A stretch of DNA of 64,000 nucleotides from the NCBI GenBank assembly GCA_949297215.1, contig CASFRV010000007.1:1-64000 (forward strand), given 5' to 3'. Of the stretch, positions 1 through 7,891 are shown piece after piece. This DNA is from an uncultured Bacteroidales bacterium (GTDB lineage: Bacteria > Bacteroidota > Bacteroidia > Bacteroidales > Bacteroidaceae). Both the position numbers and the translations under genes were made by a program. Below the pieces are notes generated by a model. It saw only the letters and a program-made list of their open reading frames with translations, did no database searches and was not told where the DNA came from. Every line of letters starts with the position of its first letter. Position 1 is the first letter of the stretch.

Positions 1-332
1 ACGGGTGTTCATACAATGGGTATAATCCGCTTCAACTCAAAACAGCGAGGAACCAATCCCCGCTGTTTTTATTTGCAAAAATGCAGTAATTAAATTTGAC
101 GTTTTTGCAAATTCGATGCCTGTGCAAATTAAACGTTCTTGTAAATAAAAGTTTTTCCGTTCCGAAAATGCGACTGAATTTGTAAAGAAAGTTTCTCGAT
201 TCTGCGCGGGACACAGCACGAACGCCTTTGGTGGGGCGTGAGGTGTGTGCAATATCGTTGCCGACGCCATTTTTGAAAAACCTTTGACTCACTTGAAGTT
301 TACGTCTTTTCCTTTTGCCGTCCGCAAAGAAA
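1..332. other. AT-richer non-coding stretch
   Basis: No convincing gene. It is clearly more AT-rich than the rest of the window and has several TTTGCAAA-like words. It lies downstream of the PH-domain gene and contains a hairpin terminator at its left end. Short open frames here have no recognisable protein character. Confidence 0.5.
39..71. terminator. Bidirectional intrinsic terminator
   Basis: Nine-base-pair inverted repeat AAAACAGCG / CGCTGTTTT, positions 39-47 and 61-69, with A and T runs outside the arms, so it can end transcripts from either side. It may end the PH-domain gene, about 260 bases away, or a forward gene outside the window. Confidence 0.55.
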
Positions 333-818
333 TCAACGCTCCGCAAGCTGACGACACAGACTGTCCACGTCGGAAAGGCTGCTGCAAAAGTAAAGACTTA
401 TACCGCTGCCCTTCGCCTGCTTTGCAAACAGCTTTTGCGGGTTGAGATAGCTTCGGTACATATGCTCCGGAGAGGTGCACACCACCAATGCGTCTGCGCC
501 GAGCTTTTGCGCCAGCGGTTCGGCGCAGCCGCGTATCCAGATCTTCATGTCGCAGTCCATGTCGAACGTGCCGGCCGTCTCGACCGAGAAGCGCTCGACG
601 GAGCGGTAGGGCACCGACATGTATTCGCGCTTCTTGCCCGTGACGCCCTGCACGTCCTGGATGATGAGGCGCTTATTGGTGAAAATCCACTTGTCGCGCA
701 GGAGCTTGTAGGCTTTTTCGATGCGCTCGTCGGCGCAGAGCAGCGGGCCAAACTCTTTCTGCAAGGCCTCGGGCTGCATTTCGGAGGCGTTTCCGAAGAG
801 GGTGTTGATGAGTCCCAT
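333..818 (-). CDS. Bacterial PH-domain protein (bPH_1 type)
   Basis: 161-residue cytoplasmic protein with no signal peptide or membrane helix. The centre (about residues 45-90) has the pattern of the bacterial pleckstrin-homology family PF08000: a helix-strand stretch KWIFTNKRLIIQDVQGVTG followed by a basic strand and the SVERFSVETAG segment. Bacterial PH domains are generally of unknown function; some work at the envelope. The open frame extends upstream, but MGLINTLFGN is the natural start because the extension is low-complexity GC-rich sequence. It is monocistronic, with the division operon ending to its right. The domain is fairly sure; the role is unknown. Confidence 0.7.
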   Translation of the reverse strand: MGLINTLFGNASEMQPEALQKEFGPLLCADERIEKAYKLLRDKWIFTNKRLIIQDVQGVTGKKREYMSVPYRSVERFSVETAGTFDMDCDMKIWIRGCAEPLAQKLGADALVVCTSPEHMYRSYLNPQKLFAKQAKGSGISLYFCSSLSDVDSLCRQLAER

Positions 819-1135
819 AGTGTTTGTTGGGGTGAAAATGAGTATTGTCCCGCGAATATAGCCATTTTGCGGCATATCCGGCCCGTTTGCAGGGAGGTAT
901 ATCCGTTTTCGCCAAAAAAATGATATCTTCGCAGCGATAACGGCGGACGAAGCCGGGCCCTGCCTGCCGGCCGAAGCGGCCGCCCCGCCGGGGCGCGGGG
1001 CGGCGAGGTCTTTTATCGGGCGCGGGACATATATATAAGGCGTGGCGGCCACACAGAAAAGGCTCGCTGAAAACGTGCGGGAGCGCATTCCCGTGTTTTC
1101 AGCGAGCCTTTCTTGTGGGGCGTTGGTGCGGCGCG
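819..1135. other. Intergenic region: leader of PH gene and yqeY terminator
   Basis: The left third is AT-richer and probably holds the minus-strand promoter of the PH-domain gene; the best -7 match is TATATTCG, near 853-860, one mismatch from TAnnTTTG. The right part is very GC-rich and contains the strong yqeY terminator. No gene seen. Confidence 0.45.
1056..1113 (-). terminator. Terminator of the mur/fts/yqeY operon
   Basis: Long inverted repeat with arms at 1058-1074 and 1095-1111 (AAAGGCTCGCTGAAAAC and its exact complement), extended by further pairing inside. Read leftwards it ends in CTTTTCTGTG, a modest U tract. It lies just downstream of the last operon gene. The stem is symmetric enough to act in both directions. 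Confidence 0.75.
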
Positions 1136-1585
1136 TCAGGCCAGGAGGCGCTTGACGGCTTCGCTCAGGGCTTTGCCGTCGGCGCGGCCGGCGAGGCGTT
1201 TCGAGGCGGTGCCCATGACGCGGCCCATGTCCTTCATGCCCGTGGCGCCCGTTTCGGCTATGATGTCGCGCACGGCGGCTTCGATCTCCTCGGGCGTGAG
1301 GGGTTGGGGCAGGTAGGCCTCGACGACGGCCACCTGCGCCAGTTCTTCCTGGGCCAGGTCGGGGCGGTTCTGGGCGGTGTAGAGGGCGGCGGTGTCGCGT
1401 CCCTGCTTGGCCATCTTGGCCAGTATTTTCAGGGCGTCGGCATCGGCGAGGGTGTCGGCGGCACCGGGGGCCGTCTTGGCCTCGATGAAGTATTTTTTGA
1501 TGTTGCGCAGCGCTTCCAGGCGCACTTTGTCCTTGGCCTTCATGGCTGCGATGATGTCTTTGCTGACGGTTTCGAAAAGATCCAT
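1136..1585 (-). CDS. yqeY: GatB/YqeY-domain protein
   Basis: 149 residues, the usual length for the stand-alone YqeY family, which resembles the tRNA-binding tail of the GatB amidotransferase subunit. The start MDLFETVSKDIIAAMKAKDK and the tail MGRVMGTASKRLAGRADGK are typical. The biochemical role of stand-alone YqeY is not established; tRNA binding is the usual inference. It follows ftsZ by 13 bases and is the last gene before a strong terminator. A gatB/yqeY gene beside ftsZ is a common Bacteroidetes arrangement. Confidence 0.9.
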   Translation of the reverse strand: MDLFETVSKDIIAAMKAKDKVRLEALRNIKKYFIEAKTAPGAADTLADADALKILAKMAKQGRDTAALYTAQNRPDLAQEELAQVAVVEAYLPQPLTPEEIEAAVRDIIAETGATGMKDMGRVMGTASKRLAGRADGKALSEAVKRLLA

Positions 1586-1598
1586 GGTGAATGTGGTT

Positions 1599-2888
1599 TT
1601 ATTCAGAGTCGTTTTGCGTGATGTCGAAGGAGATGGTGAGCGGCGCGTCGGCGCTGCTGCGCTCGTCGCGGCGCATGAGCTGTTCGAGGCTGCGCAGGTC
1701 GCTGATGCGTCGCCGCGCTGTGGGCGTGCCCGTCATGCGGTCGACAAAGTTGTCGTTGTCGAGGTTGTCGAGGTCGATGAGGCATACGTTGTAGTGGCGG
1801 CGGCGCTGGCTGAGCGTGTTGCCGTAGATGTCCTCCATGCGCTGTTCGCGGGTGGGGTCGGCGGGCGTTATGAGCTCGTCGTTGCGCTGCTTGCGCCCCT
1901 TGACGTGGAAGCCCGAGGCCAGGATGGTCACCTTGATGCTGTTGCCCAGCGAGGGGTCGGTGGCGATGCCGTACTTCGTTTCGACGTCGCGGTTGAAGTG
2001 GCGCATGAACTCGTCTATCTCGTCCATCTCCTCCATCATGAGCTGGCTGCCCTCTTGTCCGCTGTGCCAGACGGAGAGGAGCAGGTGCTTCGAGTGGTAG
2101 ACGTCGTTGTCGTTGAGCAGGGGCGAGTTGAGGGCCTCGCGGATGGCGCGCATCATGCGGCCCGTGCCTTCGGCCTTGGCCGATGAGATGATGGCCACGC
2201 CGCTGTCGCGCAGCGTGGTGTCGACGTCGCGGAAGTCGAGGTTCATGCGTCCGTGCATGGTGATGATGTCGACGATGCTTCGCACGGCCACCGAGAGCGT
2301 GTCGTCGGCGCGGGCGAAGGCGTCGGTGAGCGAAAGGTCGTGGTAGACGTGGCGCAGGCGCTCGTTGTTGATGACAAGGAGGGCGTCGGTCTCGGCGGCC
2401 AGGGCCTCGACGCCGTCGAGGGCTTTGTCGATGCGCACGTGGCCTTCGAAGAGGAAGGGGATGGTGACGATGCCCACGGTGAGGATGCCCTTGGCGCGAG
2501 CTTCGTGGGCTATGATGGGGCTGGCGCCCGTGCCCGTGCCGCCGCCCATGCCTGCGGTGATGAAGATCATCTTTGTGCGCTCGTCGAGCACCTCGCGTAT
2601 GGCGTCGATGCTTTCGATGGCGTAGGCCCTTCCCTTTTCGGGGTTGCCCCCGGCGCCCAGGCCGGGGCCCAGTTGCAGGCGGGTGGGCACGGGCGAGTCG
2701 TCGAGCGCCTTCCGGTCGGTGTTGCTCACGAGGAACTGGACGTCGTGGATGCCTTGGCGGTACATGTGACCTACGGCGTTGTCGCCGCCGCCACCCACGC
2801 CGATCACCTTGATGATGGCGGGTGCGTTGAGCGTGGCGGAGAGGTCGACGAGCAGGGGCTCGGCCGTTGAAGGGGCTGATGTGGGCAT
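1599..2888 (-). CDS. ftsZ: Second FtsZ (divergent tandem paralogue)
   Basis: 429-residue tubulin-like GTPase of the division ring. Visible: nucleotide-binding core GVGGGGDNAV (30-39), the tubulin signature GMGGGTGTG (113-121), and the T7 synergy loop NLDFRD with the conserved Asn and Asp residues needed for GTP hydrolysis between subunits. In the first glycine loop one Gly is replaced by Asp36; the neighbouring paralogue keeps Gly. The C-terminus ends LTISFDITQNDSE and has no obvious DxPxFL-type binding peptide. The frame runs on upstream into the next gene; MPTSAPSTAE, 23 bases after the neighbour's stop, is the sensible start. It is co-directional and collinear along its whole length with the 2912-4219 gene, so this is a gene duplication. 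Whether it polymerises alone or modulates the other FtsZ is unknown. Confidence 0.9.
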   Translation of the reverse strand: MPTSAPSTAEPLLVDLSATLNAPAIIKVIGVGGGGDNAVGHMYRQGIHDVQFLVSNTDRKALDDSPVPTRLQLGPGLGAGGNPEKGRAYAIESIDAIREVLDERTKMIFITAGMGGGTGTGASPIIAHEARAKGILTVGIVTIPFLFEGHVRIDKALDGVEALAAETDALLVINNERLRHVYHDLSLTDAFARADDTLSVAVRSIVDIITMHGRMNLDFRDVDTTLRDSGVAIISSAKAEGTGRMMRAIREALNSPLLNDNDVYHSKHLLLSVWHSGQEGSQLMMEEMDEIDEFMRHFNRDVETKYGIATDPSLGNSIKVTILASGFHVKGRKQRNDELITPADPTREQRMEDIYGNTLSQRRRHYNVCLIDLDNLDNDNFVDRMTGTPTARRRISDLRSLEQLMRRDERSSADAPLTISFDITQNDSE

Positions 2889-2911
2889 GGCGGATGGGTG
2901 ATGGTGGATGG

Positions 2912-4219
2912 TCAGTTGAAGGAAATGATGCCGGGCTGTATTTCGAGCGGCTGTCCGTCGCTGTTCATGCCCTCGGCCTTTTGCTTGATGTCGTTGAGCG
3001 TCTCTTTGCTGCGTTTGTTGGTGGCCGACTGCTCGACGAGCGAGATGACTTCGTCGTTGTCGAGGTCGTCGGGGCCGAAGAGGAACACCTTGTAGCGCTT
3101 CTTGACGCCCGATTTCTTTTCGTCGCCGCCATAGTATTGCGTGCGGCGCTCTTCGTTTTCTTCCTGGCGCTCGGCCTCGGCGGTTTCGATGGCTTCTTTC
3201 TCGGCGTCGTGCTTGTCTTTGATGCCCGGGATGTTGGTGATGCCGAAGCCCGTGGCCAGGATGGTGATTTTTACCTTCTTGTCGAGCGAGGGATCGGTGG
3301 AGAGACCCCATTTGGTCTCGACGTCGGGGCGGAACTTCGACATGAAGTCGTGCACCTCGTTCATCTCTTCCATCATGAGCGTGTCGCCTTCCTTTTCGGC
3401 GCAGAAGGAGATGGAGAGGAGCACCTTCTTCGAGTTGAAGATGTCGTTGTTGTTGAGCAGGGGCGAGTGGAGGGCGTCGTTGATGGCGTTGGTCACGCGG
3501 TTGTCGCCCTCGCCGTAGCCGGTCGACATGATGGCCACGCCGCCGTCCTTGAGCACGGTGCAGACGTCGTTGAAGTCGAGGTTGATGATGCCGTGCATGG
3601 TGATGATTTCGGCGATGCTGCGCGCGGCCACCGAGAGGGTGTCGTCGGCCTTCTCGAAGGCGCTGAGCACGTTCAGGTCGGGATAGATTTCGCGCAGGCG
3701 CTCGTTGTTGATGACAAGGAGTGCATCGACGTGTTTCGATATTTCCTCGACGCCGTCAAGGGCCTGGTCTATTTTTTTATTGCCCTCGAAGAGGAAGGGA
3801 ATGGTGACAATGCCCACGGTGAGGATGCCCATGTCCTTGGCCTCGCGGGCAATGACGGGGGCGGCGCCTGTGCCCGTTCCGCCGCCCATGCCAGCGGTGA
3901 TGAACACCATCTTCGTGCCGTCGTGGAGCATGCTTCTTATTTCGTCGATGCTCTCTTCGGCGGCTTCGCGGGCCCGGGCGGGGCGGTTGCCGGCGCCGAG
4001 GCCCTCTTTGCCCAGTTGGAGGCGGAAGGGGACGGGCGAGTCGCTCAGCGCCTTGCTGTCGGTGTTGCAGAGCACGAAGTTGACGTCGTGGATGCCCTCG
4101 CGGTACATGTGGTTCACGGCGTTGCCGCCGCCACCGCCCACGCCGATGACTTTTATAATGGAGGGAGTCGTCGTGGGGATGCCCATGTCGACTACCAGGT
4201 CTTGGTTGTTTTCAGACAT
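2912..4219 (-). CDS. ftsZ: Cell division GTPase FtsZ
   Basis: 435 residues. The canonical elements are intact: GVGGGGGNAV (26-35), GMGGGTGTGAAPV from residue 110, and the T7 loop NLDFND. It polymerises at mid-cell into the Z ring that recruits septal peptidoglycan synthesis. A charged linker rich in Glu/Lys/Arg follows the core, and the protein ends EIQPGIISFN. It lies directly downstream of ftsA (38-base gap), the standard position. Of the two copies this looks like the ancestral one because the G loop is unaltered. Confidence 0.95.
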   Translation of the reverse strand: MSENNQDLVVDMGIPTTTPSIIKVIGVGGGGGNAVNHMYREGIHDVNFVLCNTDSKALSDSPVPFRLQLGKEGLGAGNRPARAREAAEESIDEIRSMLHDGTKMVFITAGMGGGTGTGAAPVIAREAKDMGILTVGIVTIPFLFEGNKKIDQALDGVEEISKHVDALLVINNERLREIYPDLNVLSAFEKADDTLSVAARSIAEIITMHGIINLDFNDVCTVLKDGGVAIMSTGYGEGDNRVTNAINDALHSPLLNNNDIFNSKKVLLSISFCAEKEGDTLMMEEMNEVHDFMSKFRPDVETKWGLSTDPSLDKKVKITILATGFGITNIPGIKDKHDAEKEAIETAEAERQEENEERRTQYYGGDEKKSGVKKRYKVFLFGPDDLDNDEVISLVEQSATNKRSKETLNDIKQKAEGMNSDGQPLEIQPGIISFN

Positions 4220-4257
4220 TTCTTCGGAGTGTATGTGTTAAGCTGCTGTTGCGCGGT

Positions 4258-5712
4258 TCAATTCTTCTTGTCGTTTTTTCCCGAGAGCATGGCCGTCTCG
4301 TCGTCCTCGCTGACGAAACCCGTAAGCGTGTTTTTGACGCGCTGCCACCACTGACGGCGTTTTTCGCGCTGCTGGTTTTTGAGCTCTTCCTGGCGGCGGC
4401 GTTCTTCTTCTTCGCGGGCTTTTTCCTCGGCGATGCGTGCGGCTTCGGCGTCGGCCTCGCGTTTTTTCTGTTCCTCTTCTTCCTTACGGCGTTTTTCCTC
4501 CTCGGCTTTCTGTTTCAGCTCTTCGTCGGAGGGGAACATGTTGCCCTGCATGGTGGGGTCGCCCCCGCAGCAGTTTTCGGTGGCTTCGTCGATGAGGGCC
4601 ACGGCCGCGTTGTAGGCACCGTTCTTGTTGAAGTCGGCCGGCGTGGCGCGCATGGGCAGGCGGATGGCCTTGACGAAGCGCATCTTCTCGAAGCCCGTGA
4701 AGCGCGATATGGCGCGCTCGGTGCCGCGCAGGAGCGAGGCGCCGCCCGTCAGCACGATGCCGCCGTAGAGCTGGTTGCGCTCGTAGCCTGAGAGCTTTAT
4801 CTGGTTGTCGATGTTGCGCACGATCTCTTCGACGCGGGCCTCGACGATGCTGCTGAACTCGTCGAACTTGACGCTGCGGCCGTCGTGGAGCTGCAGGTCG
4901 GGGTGTTCGCTGTCTTTTTCGTCGTAGACGGCGGCGCCGTGGGCCAGCTTGAGCTCTTCGGCCTCGTCGTCGTCGATTTGGAGCGAGGTGATGTCGTGCG
5001 TGATGTTTTCTCCGCCCAGGGGGATGACGGCCAGGTGGCGCAGGATGCCGCCCTTGTAGACGGCCACCGAGGTGGTGCCGAAGCCCATGTCCACGAAGAC
5101 GCAGCCCGAGCTCTTCTCGGCCTCGGTGAGCACGATGCCTGCCAGACGCAGCGGCGTGATGAGCGTTTCAACGGTGTGGACACCTGCTTTTTCGAAGCTG
5201 GTGCGCACGCAGTCGCAGATGCCTGTCGAGGAAGCTACGTTGAGGAAGCGTCCCTCGATGTGGTCGGTGTAGAAGCCGATGGGGTCGAGCTGCGACTGCG
5301 TCCCGAGGCGGTATTCCTGTGGGATGACGTCGAGGATTTCGCGTCCCGGCGTGGTGGCGCGGCGGTTGGCGTCGAGTATTTCGTCGACCGTCTCGTTGTC
5401 GATGATGCGCTTCTCGGTGAAGTTTTTCGAGATGGAGTTGGCCACGGTGTGCATGCCCATGCCTTCGATGCCCACGTAGACCTGGCTGATGGTCTTCTGT
5501 AGCTTGTCTTCCAGCTTCTTTTTGATGCTCTTTATGCACTGGGCCATTTTGTCGGGGTTGAAGATGCTGCCCTTACGGATGAATGCCGCCGAGGGTTCCT
5601 GTGCATAGGCCAGCACCCGTATGGCGCCGTCGGGTTCCTTGCGTCCCGCCACGCCTGTCACCTTGGAGGAGCCTATCTCCAACGCCACGATGAATTTGTC
5701 TTCTGCTGCCAT
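4258..5712 (-). CDS. ftsA: Cell division protein FtsA
   Basis: 484-residue actin-fold ATPase that tethers FtsZ to the membrane. The N-terminus IVALEIGSSKVTGVAG is the phosphate-1 motif; CVFVDMGFGTTSVAVYKGG is phosphate-2; GGIVLTGGASLLRG is the adenosine motif. The tail (about 395-484) is longer than in Escherichia coli: a Glu/Lys/Arg-rich stretch likely to form a coiled coil, then a Trp-rich amphipathic segment QWWQRVKNTLTGFVSED that should be the membrane anchor, then a short polar end. It lies between ftsQ (9 bases upstream) and ftsZ. Confidence 0.95.
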   Translation of the reverse strand: MAAEDKFIVALEIGSSKVTGVAGRKEPDGAIRVLAYAQEPSAAFIRKGSIFNPDKMAQCIKSIKKKLEDKLQKTISQVYVGIEGMGMHTVANSISKNFTEKRIIDNETVDEILDANRRATTPGREILDVIPQEYRLGTQSQLDPIGFYTDHIEGRFLNVASSTGICDCVRTSFEKAGVHTVETLITPLRLAGIVLTEAEKSSGCVFVDMGFGTTSVAVYKGGILRHLAVIPLGGENITHDITSLQIDDDEAEELKLAHGAAVYDEKDSEHPDLQLHDGRSVKFDEFSSIVEARVEEIVRNIDNQIKLSGYERNQLYGGIVLTGGASLLRGTERAISRFTGFEKMRFVKAIRLPMRATPADFNKNGAYNAAVALIDEATENCCGGDPTMQGNMFPSDEELKQKAEEEKRRKEEEEQKKREADAEAARIAEEKAREEEERRRQEELKNQQREKRRQWWQRVKNTLTGFVSEDDETAMLSGKNDKKN

Positions 5713-5721
5713 ATCGTATTT

Positions 5722-6453
5722 TTATTTTGTTTTTGTGCAAATGATTTGGTTCTCAAATTCCAAATTGATGTTGGAATATTTGTTCCACCCCACGGCCGGC
5801 ATCACTTTGGCGTAGAAGTGTTTCAGATTGGAGAGCTTGCGGTCGAAGCCTGCGGGCAGGCCCAGGCTGACGAGCTGTGCGCCGACGCGGGGCACGAGCT
5901 CTATCTCGCCTTCGGCGTTGACGTTGATCTGCTCCACCAGTCCGTCCCAGAAAGAGTCGGCCCGCAGGGCCATGCCCAGCGGCAGGAGGTGGCGCTTGAC
6001 GTAGGCGGGGTCGGTGCGGCCCGTCACGACGGGCAGGTCGGCCGCGTAGTGTAAGGGTCGCATGGCGTTGCCCTGCTCGTCCAGGTAGTAGCTGCTGCCG
6101 TCGGCGGCCATGACGCGCAGCAGGGGCAGGCGTTGCGTGACAACCACGTTGATGCGTCCGCCCGGCGTCTTGTAGCACACGGCGTTGCTGATGAAGGGAT
6201 TTTTCTTCAGCGTGTCCTCAATGCGTTTGCTGCTCACCGAGTCGAGCAGCTGCCCCACGGGGTAGAGCTGCTTTTCCCTCAGGATGCGCTCCACCTCGGC
6301 CTTGGTGATGAAGCCGGCGTGGGCGCTGTCGGTGACCACCATGGCCACCTCGGTGCAACGCGTCGTGTCCTTGCTCCGCGCAAAGCGTGTGAAGGCAACG
6401 ACCAGATAGACCACGATGGCCGCGAGCAGGAGCAGTTTGAGAAGCGTTTTCAT
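5722..6453 (-). CDS. ftsQ: Cell division protein FtsQ/DivIB
   Basis: 243 residues: a short cytoplasmic N-terminus, one membrane helix (about 5-24, LLKLLLLAAIVVYLVVAF), then a periplasmic part beginning with a POTRA-like domain (EVERILREKQLYPVGQLLDSV) and a beta domain. FtsQ links FtsA/FtsZ to the septal synthases. It sits 15 bases after murC. Sequence conservation in this family is weak, so the call rests on topology, POTRA pattern and the murC-ftsQ-ftsA order, which is diagnostic. Confidence 0.9.
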   Translation of the reverse strand: MKTLLKLLLLAAIVVYLVVAFTRFARSKDTTRCTEVAMVVTDSAHAGFITKAEVERILREKQLYPVGQLLDSVSSKRIEDTLKKNPFISNAVCYKTPGGRINVVVTQRLPLLRVMAADGSSYYLDEQGNAMRPLHYAADLPVVTGRTDPAYVKRHLLPLGMALRADSFWDGLVEQINVNAEGEIELVPRVGAQLVSLGLPAGFDRKLSNLKHFYAKVMPAVGWNKYSNINLEFENQIICTKTK

Positions 6454-6468
6454 GAACCTTGGTGTGCG

Positions 6469-7848
6469 TCAGTTTTTGCGCTCGATGATGGCTGCCAGCT
6501 CGTCCATGTAGTTGTCGACGTCGCCGGCGCCCAGCACCATGAGCACGTCGAAGTCTTCGCACCCGACGATGCCGGGGAGCTCCTCTTTGTGGCAGAGCCG
6601 CTTCTCGATGCCGGGACGCAGCAGGTCGTAGATGAGACGGCTCGTGACGCCCTCGATGGGCAGCTCGCGGGCGGGGTAGATGTCGAGCAGGATGACCTCG
6701 TCGAGCAGCGAGAGGCTCTCGGCAAACTCCTTATAGAAATCGCGCGTGCGCGTGTAGAGGTGGGGCTGGAAGATGCCCGTGAGCTTGCGTCCGCCGAAGA
6801 CCTCGCGCACCGACAGGATGCTCTGCCGCAGCTCGGCGGGGTGGTGGGCGTAGTCGCTCAGCAGGACGTGGCGGTCGTTGTTGATGCGGAAGTCGAAGCG
6901 GCGGTCCACGCCGGCAAAGCTCTTCATGGCGGCGCGTATGTCGTCGGGGCCGACGCCTGCCAGCTGGGCCAGGGCCATGGCGGCGATGCCGTTCTCCACG
7001 TTGATGCTCACGGGCACGCCCAGCTCGATGCCCTCGATGTTGCCCAGGGGCGAGGCCAGGTCGAACGTGATGCGCCCATGGCCGATGCTGAGGTGCTCGG
7101 CGTGGAAGTCGCCCTCGTCGCGGCTGTAGTCGTAGCGCCGCACGCCGGGTTGCAGGTCTTCGTGCATTTTCAGGTTGCGGTGCACCACGAGGGCGCCGCC
7201 CGGCTGTATGAGGCTGCTGTAATGGCGGAAGCTGTCGAGATAGGCCTCCTCGGTGCCGTAGATGTCGAGGTGGTCGGGGTCGGTGGCGGTGATGACCGAG
7301 GCATAGGGCCGCAGGTGGTGGAACGAGCGGTCAAACTCGTCGGCCTCGACCACGACGTAGGGGCTTGTGGCCGAGAGCAGATAGTTGGTGCCGTAGTTTT
7401 TCGTGATGCCGCCCAGGAAGGCGTTGCAGCCCACCGGGCTTTGGTGCAGGATGTGGGCCGTCATGGCCGACGTGGTGGTCTTGCCGTGCGTGCCGGCCAC
7501 GCAGAGCCCTTTGGCTGCGCGGGTGAGCGTGCCGAGCACCTCGGCGCGCTTCTGCACCGTGAAGCCGTGCTCGCGGAAATAGGTGAGCTCCGTATGATCG
7601 GCGGGGATGGCGGGCGTATAGACCACGAGCGTGTGGGCCGCGTCGAGGCAGGCGGCGGGGATGAGGCCCGTGTTGTCTTCATAATGGATGTCGGCCCCCT
7701 CCTGGCGGAGCTTCTCCGTCAGTTCGCTCGGGGTGCGGTCATAGCCGCCCACGGCGATGCCTTTCGACAGGAAGTAGCGTTCGAGCGCGCTCATGCCGAT
7801 GCCGCCGGCACCGACGAAATATGCTGAATGGATGTCTTCTGCTTTCAT
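6469..7848 (-). CDS. murC: UDP-N-acetylmuramate--L-alanine ligase MurC
   Basis: 459 residues, normal length. It adds L-Ala to UDP-MurNAc with ATP in the cytoplasm, the first step of the peptidoglycan stem peptide. The N-terminal Rossmann motif FVGAGGIGMSALERYF binds the UDP sugar; the ATP loop is GTHGKTTTSAM; VVVEADEFDRSFHHLRP carries the conserved acidic residues; DYAHHP lies in the C-terminal domain. It follows murG by 43 bases and precedes ftsQ. Confidence 0.97.
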   Translation of the reverse strand: MKAEDIHSAYFVGAGGIGMSALERYFLSKGIAVGGYDRTPSELTEKLRQEGADIHYEDNTGLIPAACLDAAHTLVVYTPAIPADHTELTYFREHGFTVQKRAEVLGTLTRAAKGLCVAGTHGKTTTSAMTAHILHQSPVGCNAFLGGITKNYGTNYLLSATSPYVVVEADEFDRSFHHLRPYASVITATDPDHLDIYGTEEAYLDSFRHYSSLIQPGGALVVHRNLKMHEDLQPGVRRYDYSRDEGDFHAEHLSIGHGRITFDLASPLGNIEGIELGVPVSINVENGIAAMALAQLAGVGPDDIRAAMKSFAGVDRRFDFRINNDRHVLLSDYAHHPAELRQSILSVREVFGGRKLTGIFQPHLYTRTRDFYKEFAESLSLLDEVILLDIYPARELPIEGVTSRLIYDLLRPGIEKRLCHKEELPGIVGCEDFDVLMVLGAGDVDNYMDELAAIIERKN

Positions 7849-7891
7849 GTTGCTTGGATGGATGGGTTAAGAGGCGTGGCGCCGCGGGGCG

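Noticed and set aside
2867..4354. Long plus-strand open frame opposite ftsZ
   Set aside because: It mirrors the ftsZ codons; the composition is Val/Gly/Asp-rich antisense of a GC-rich gene and has no family character. The same applies to long antisense frames over the sulfatase, uvrA, murC and others.
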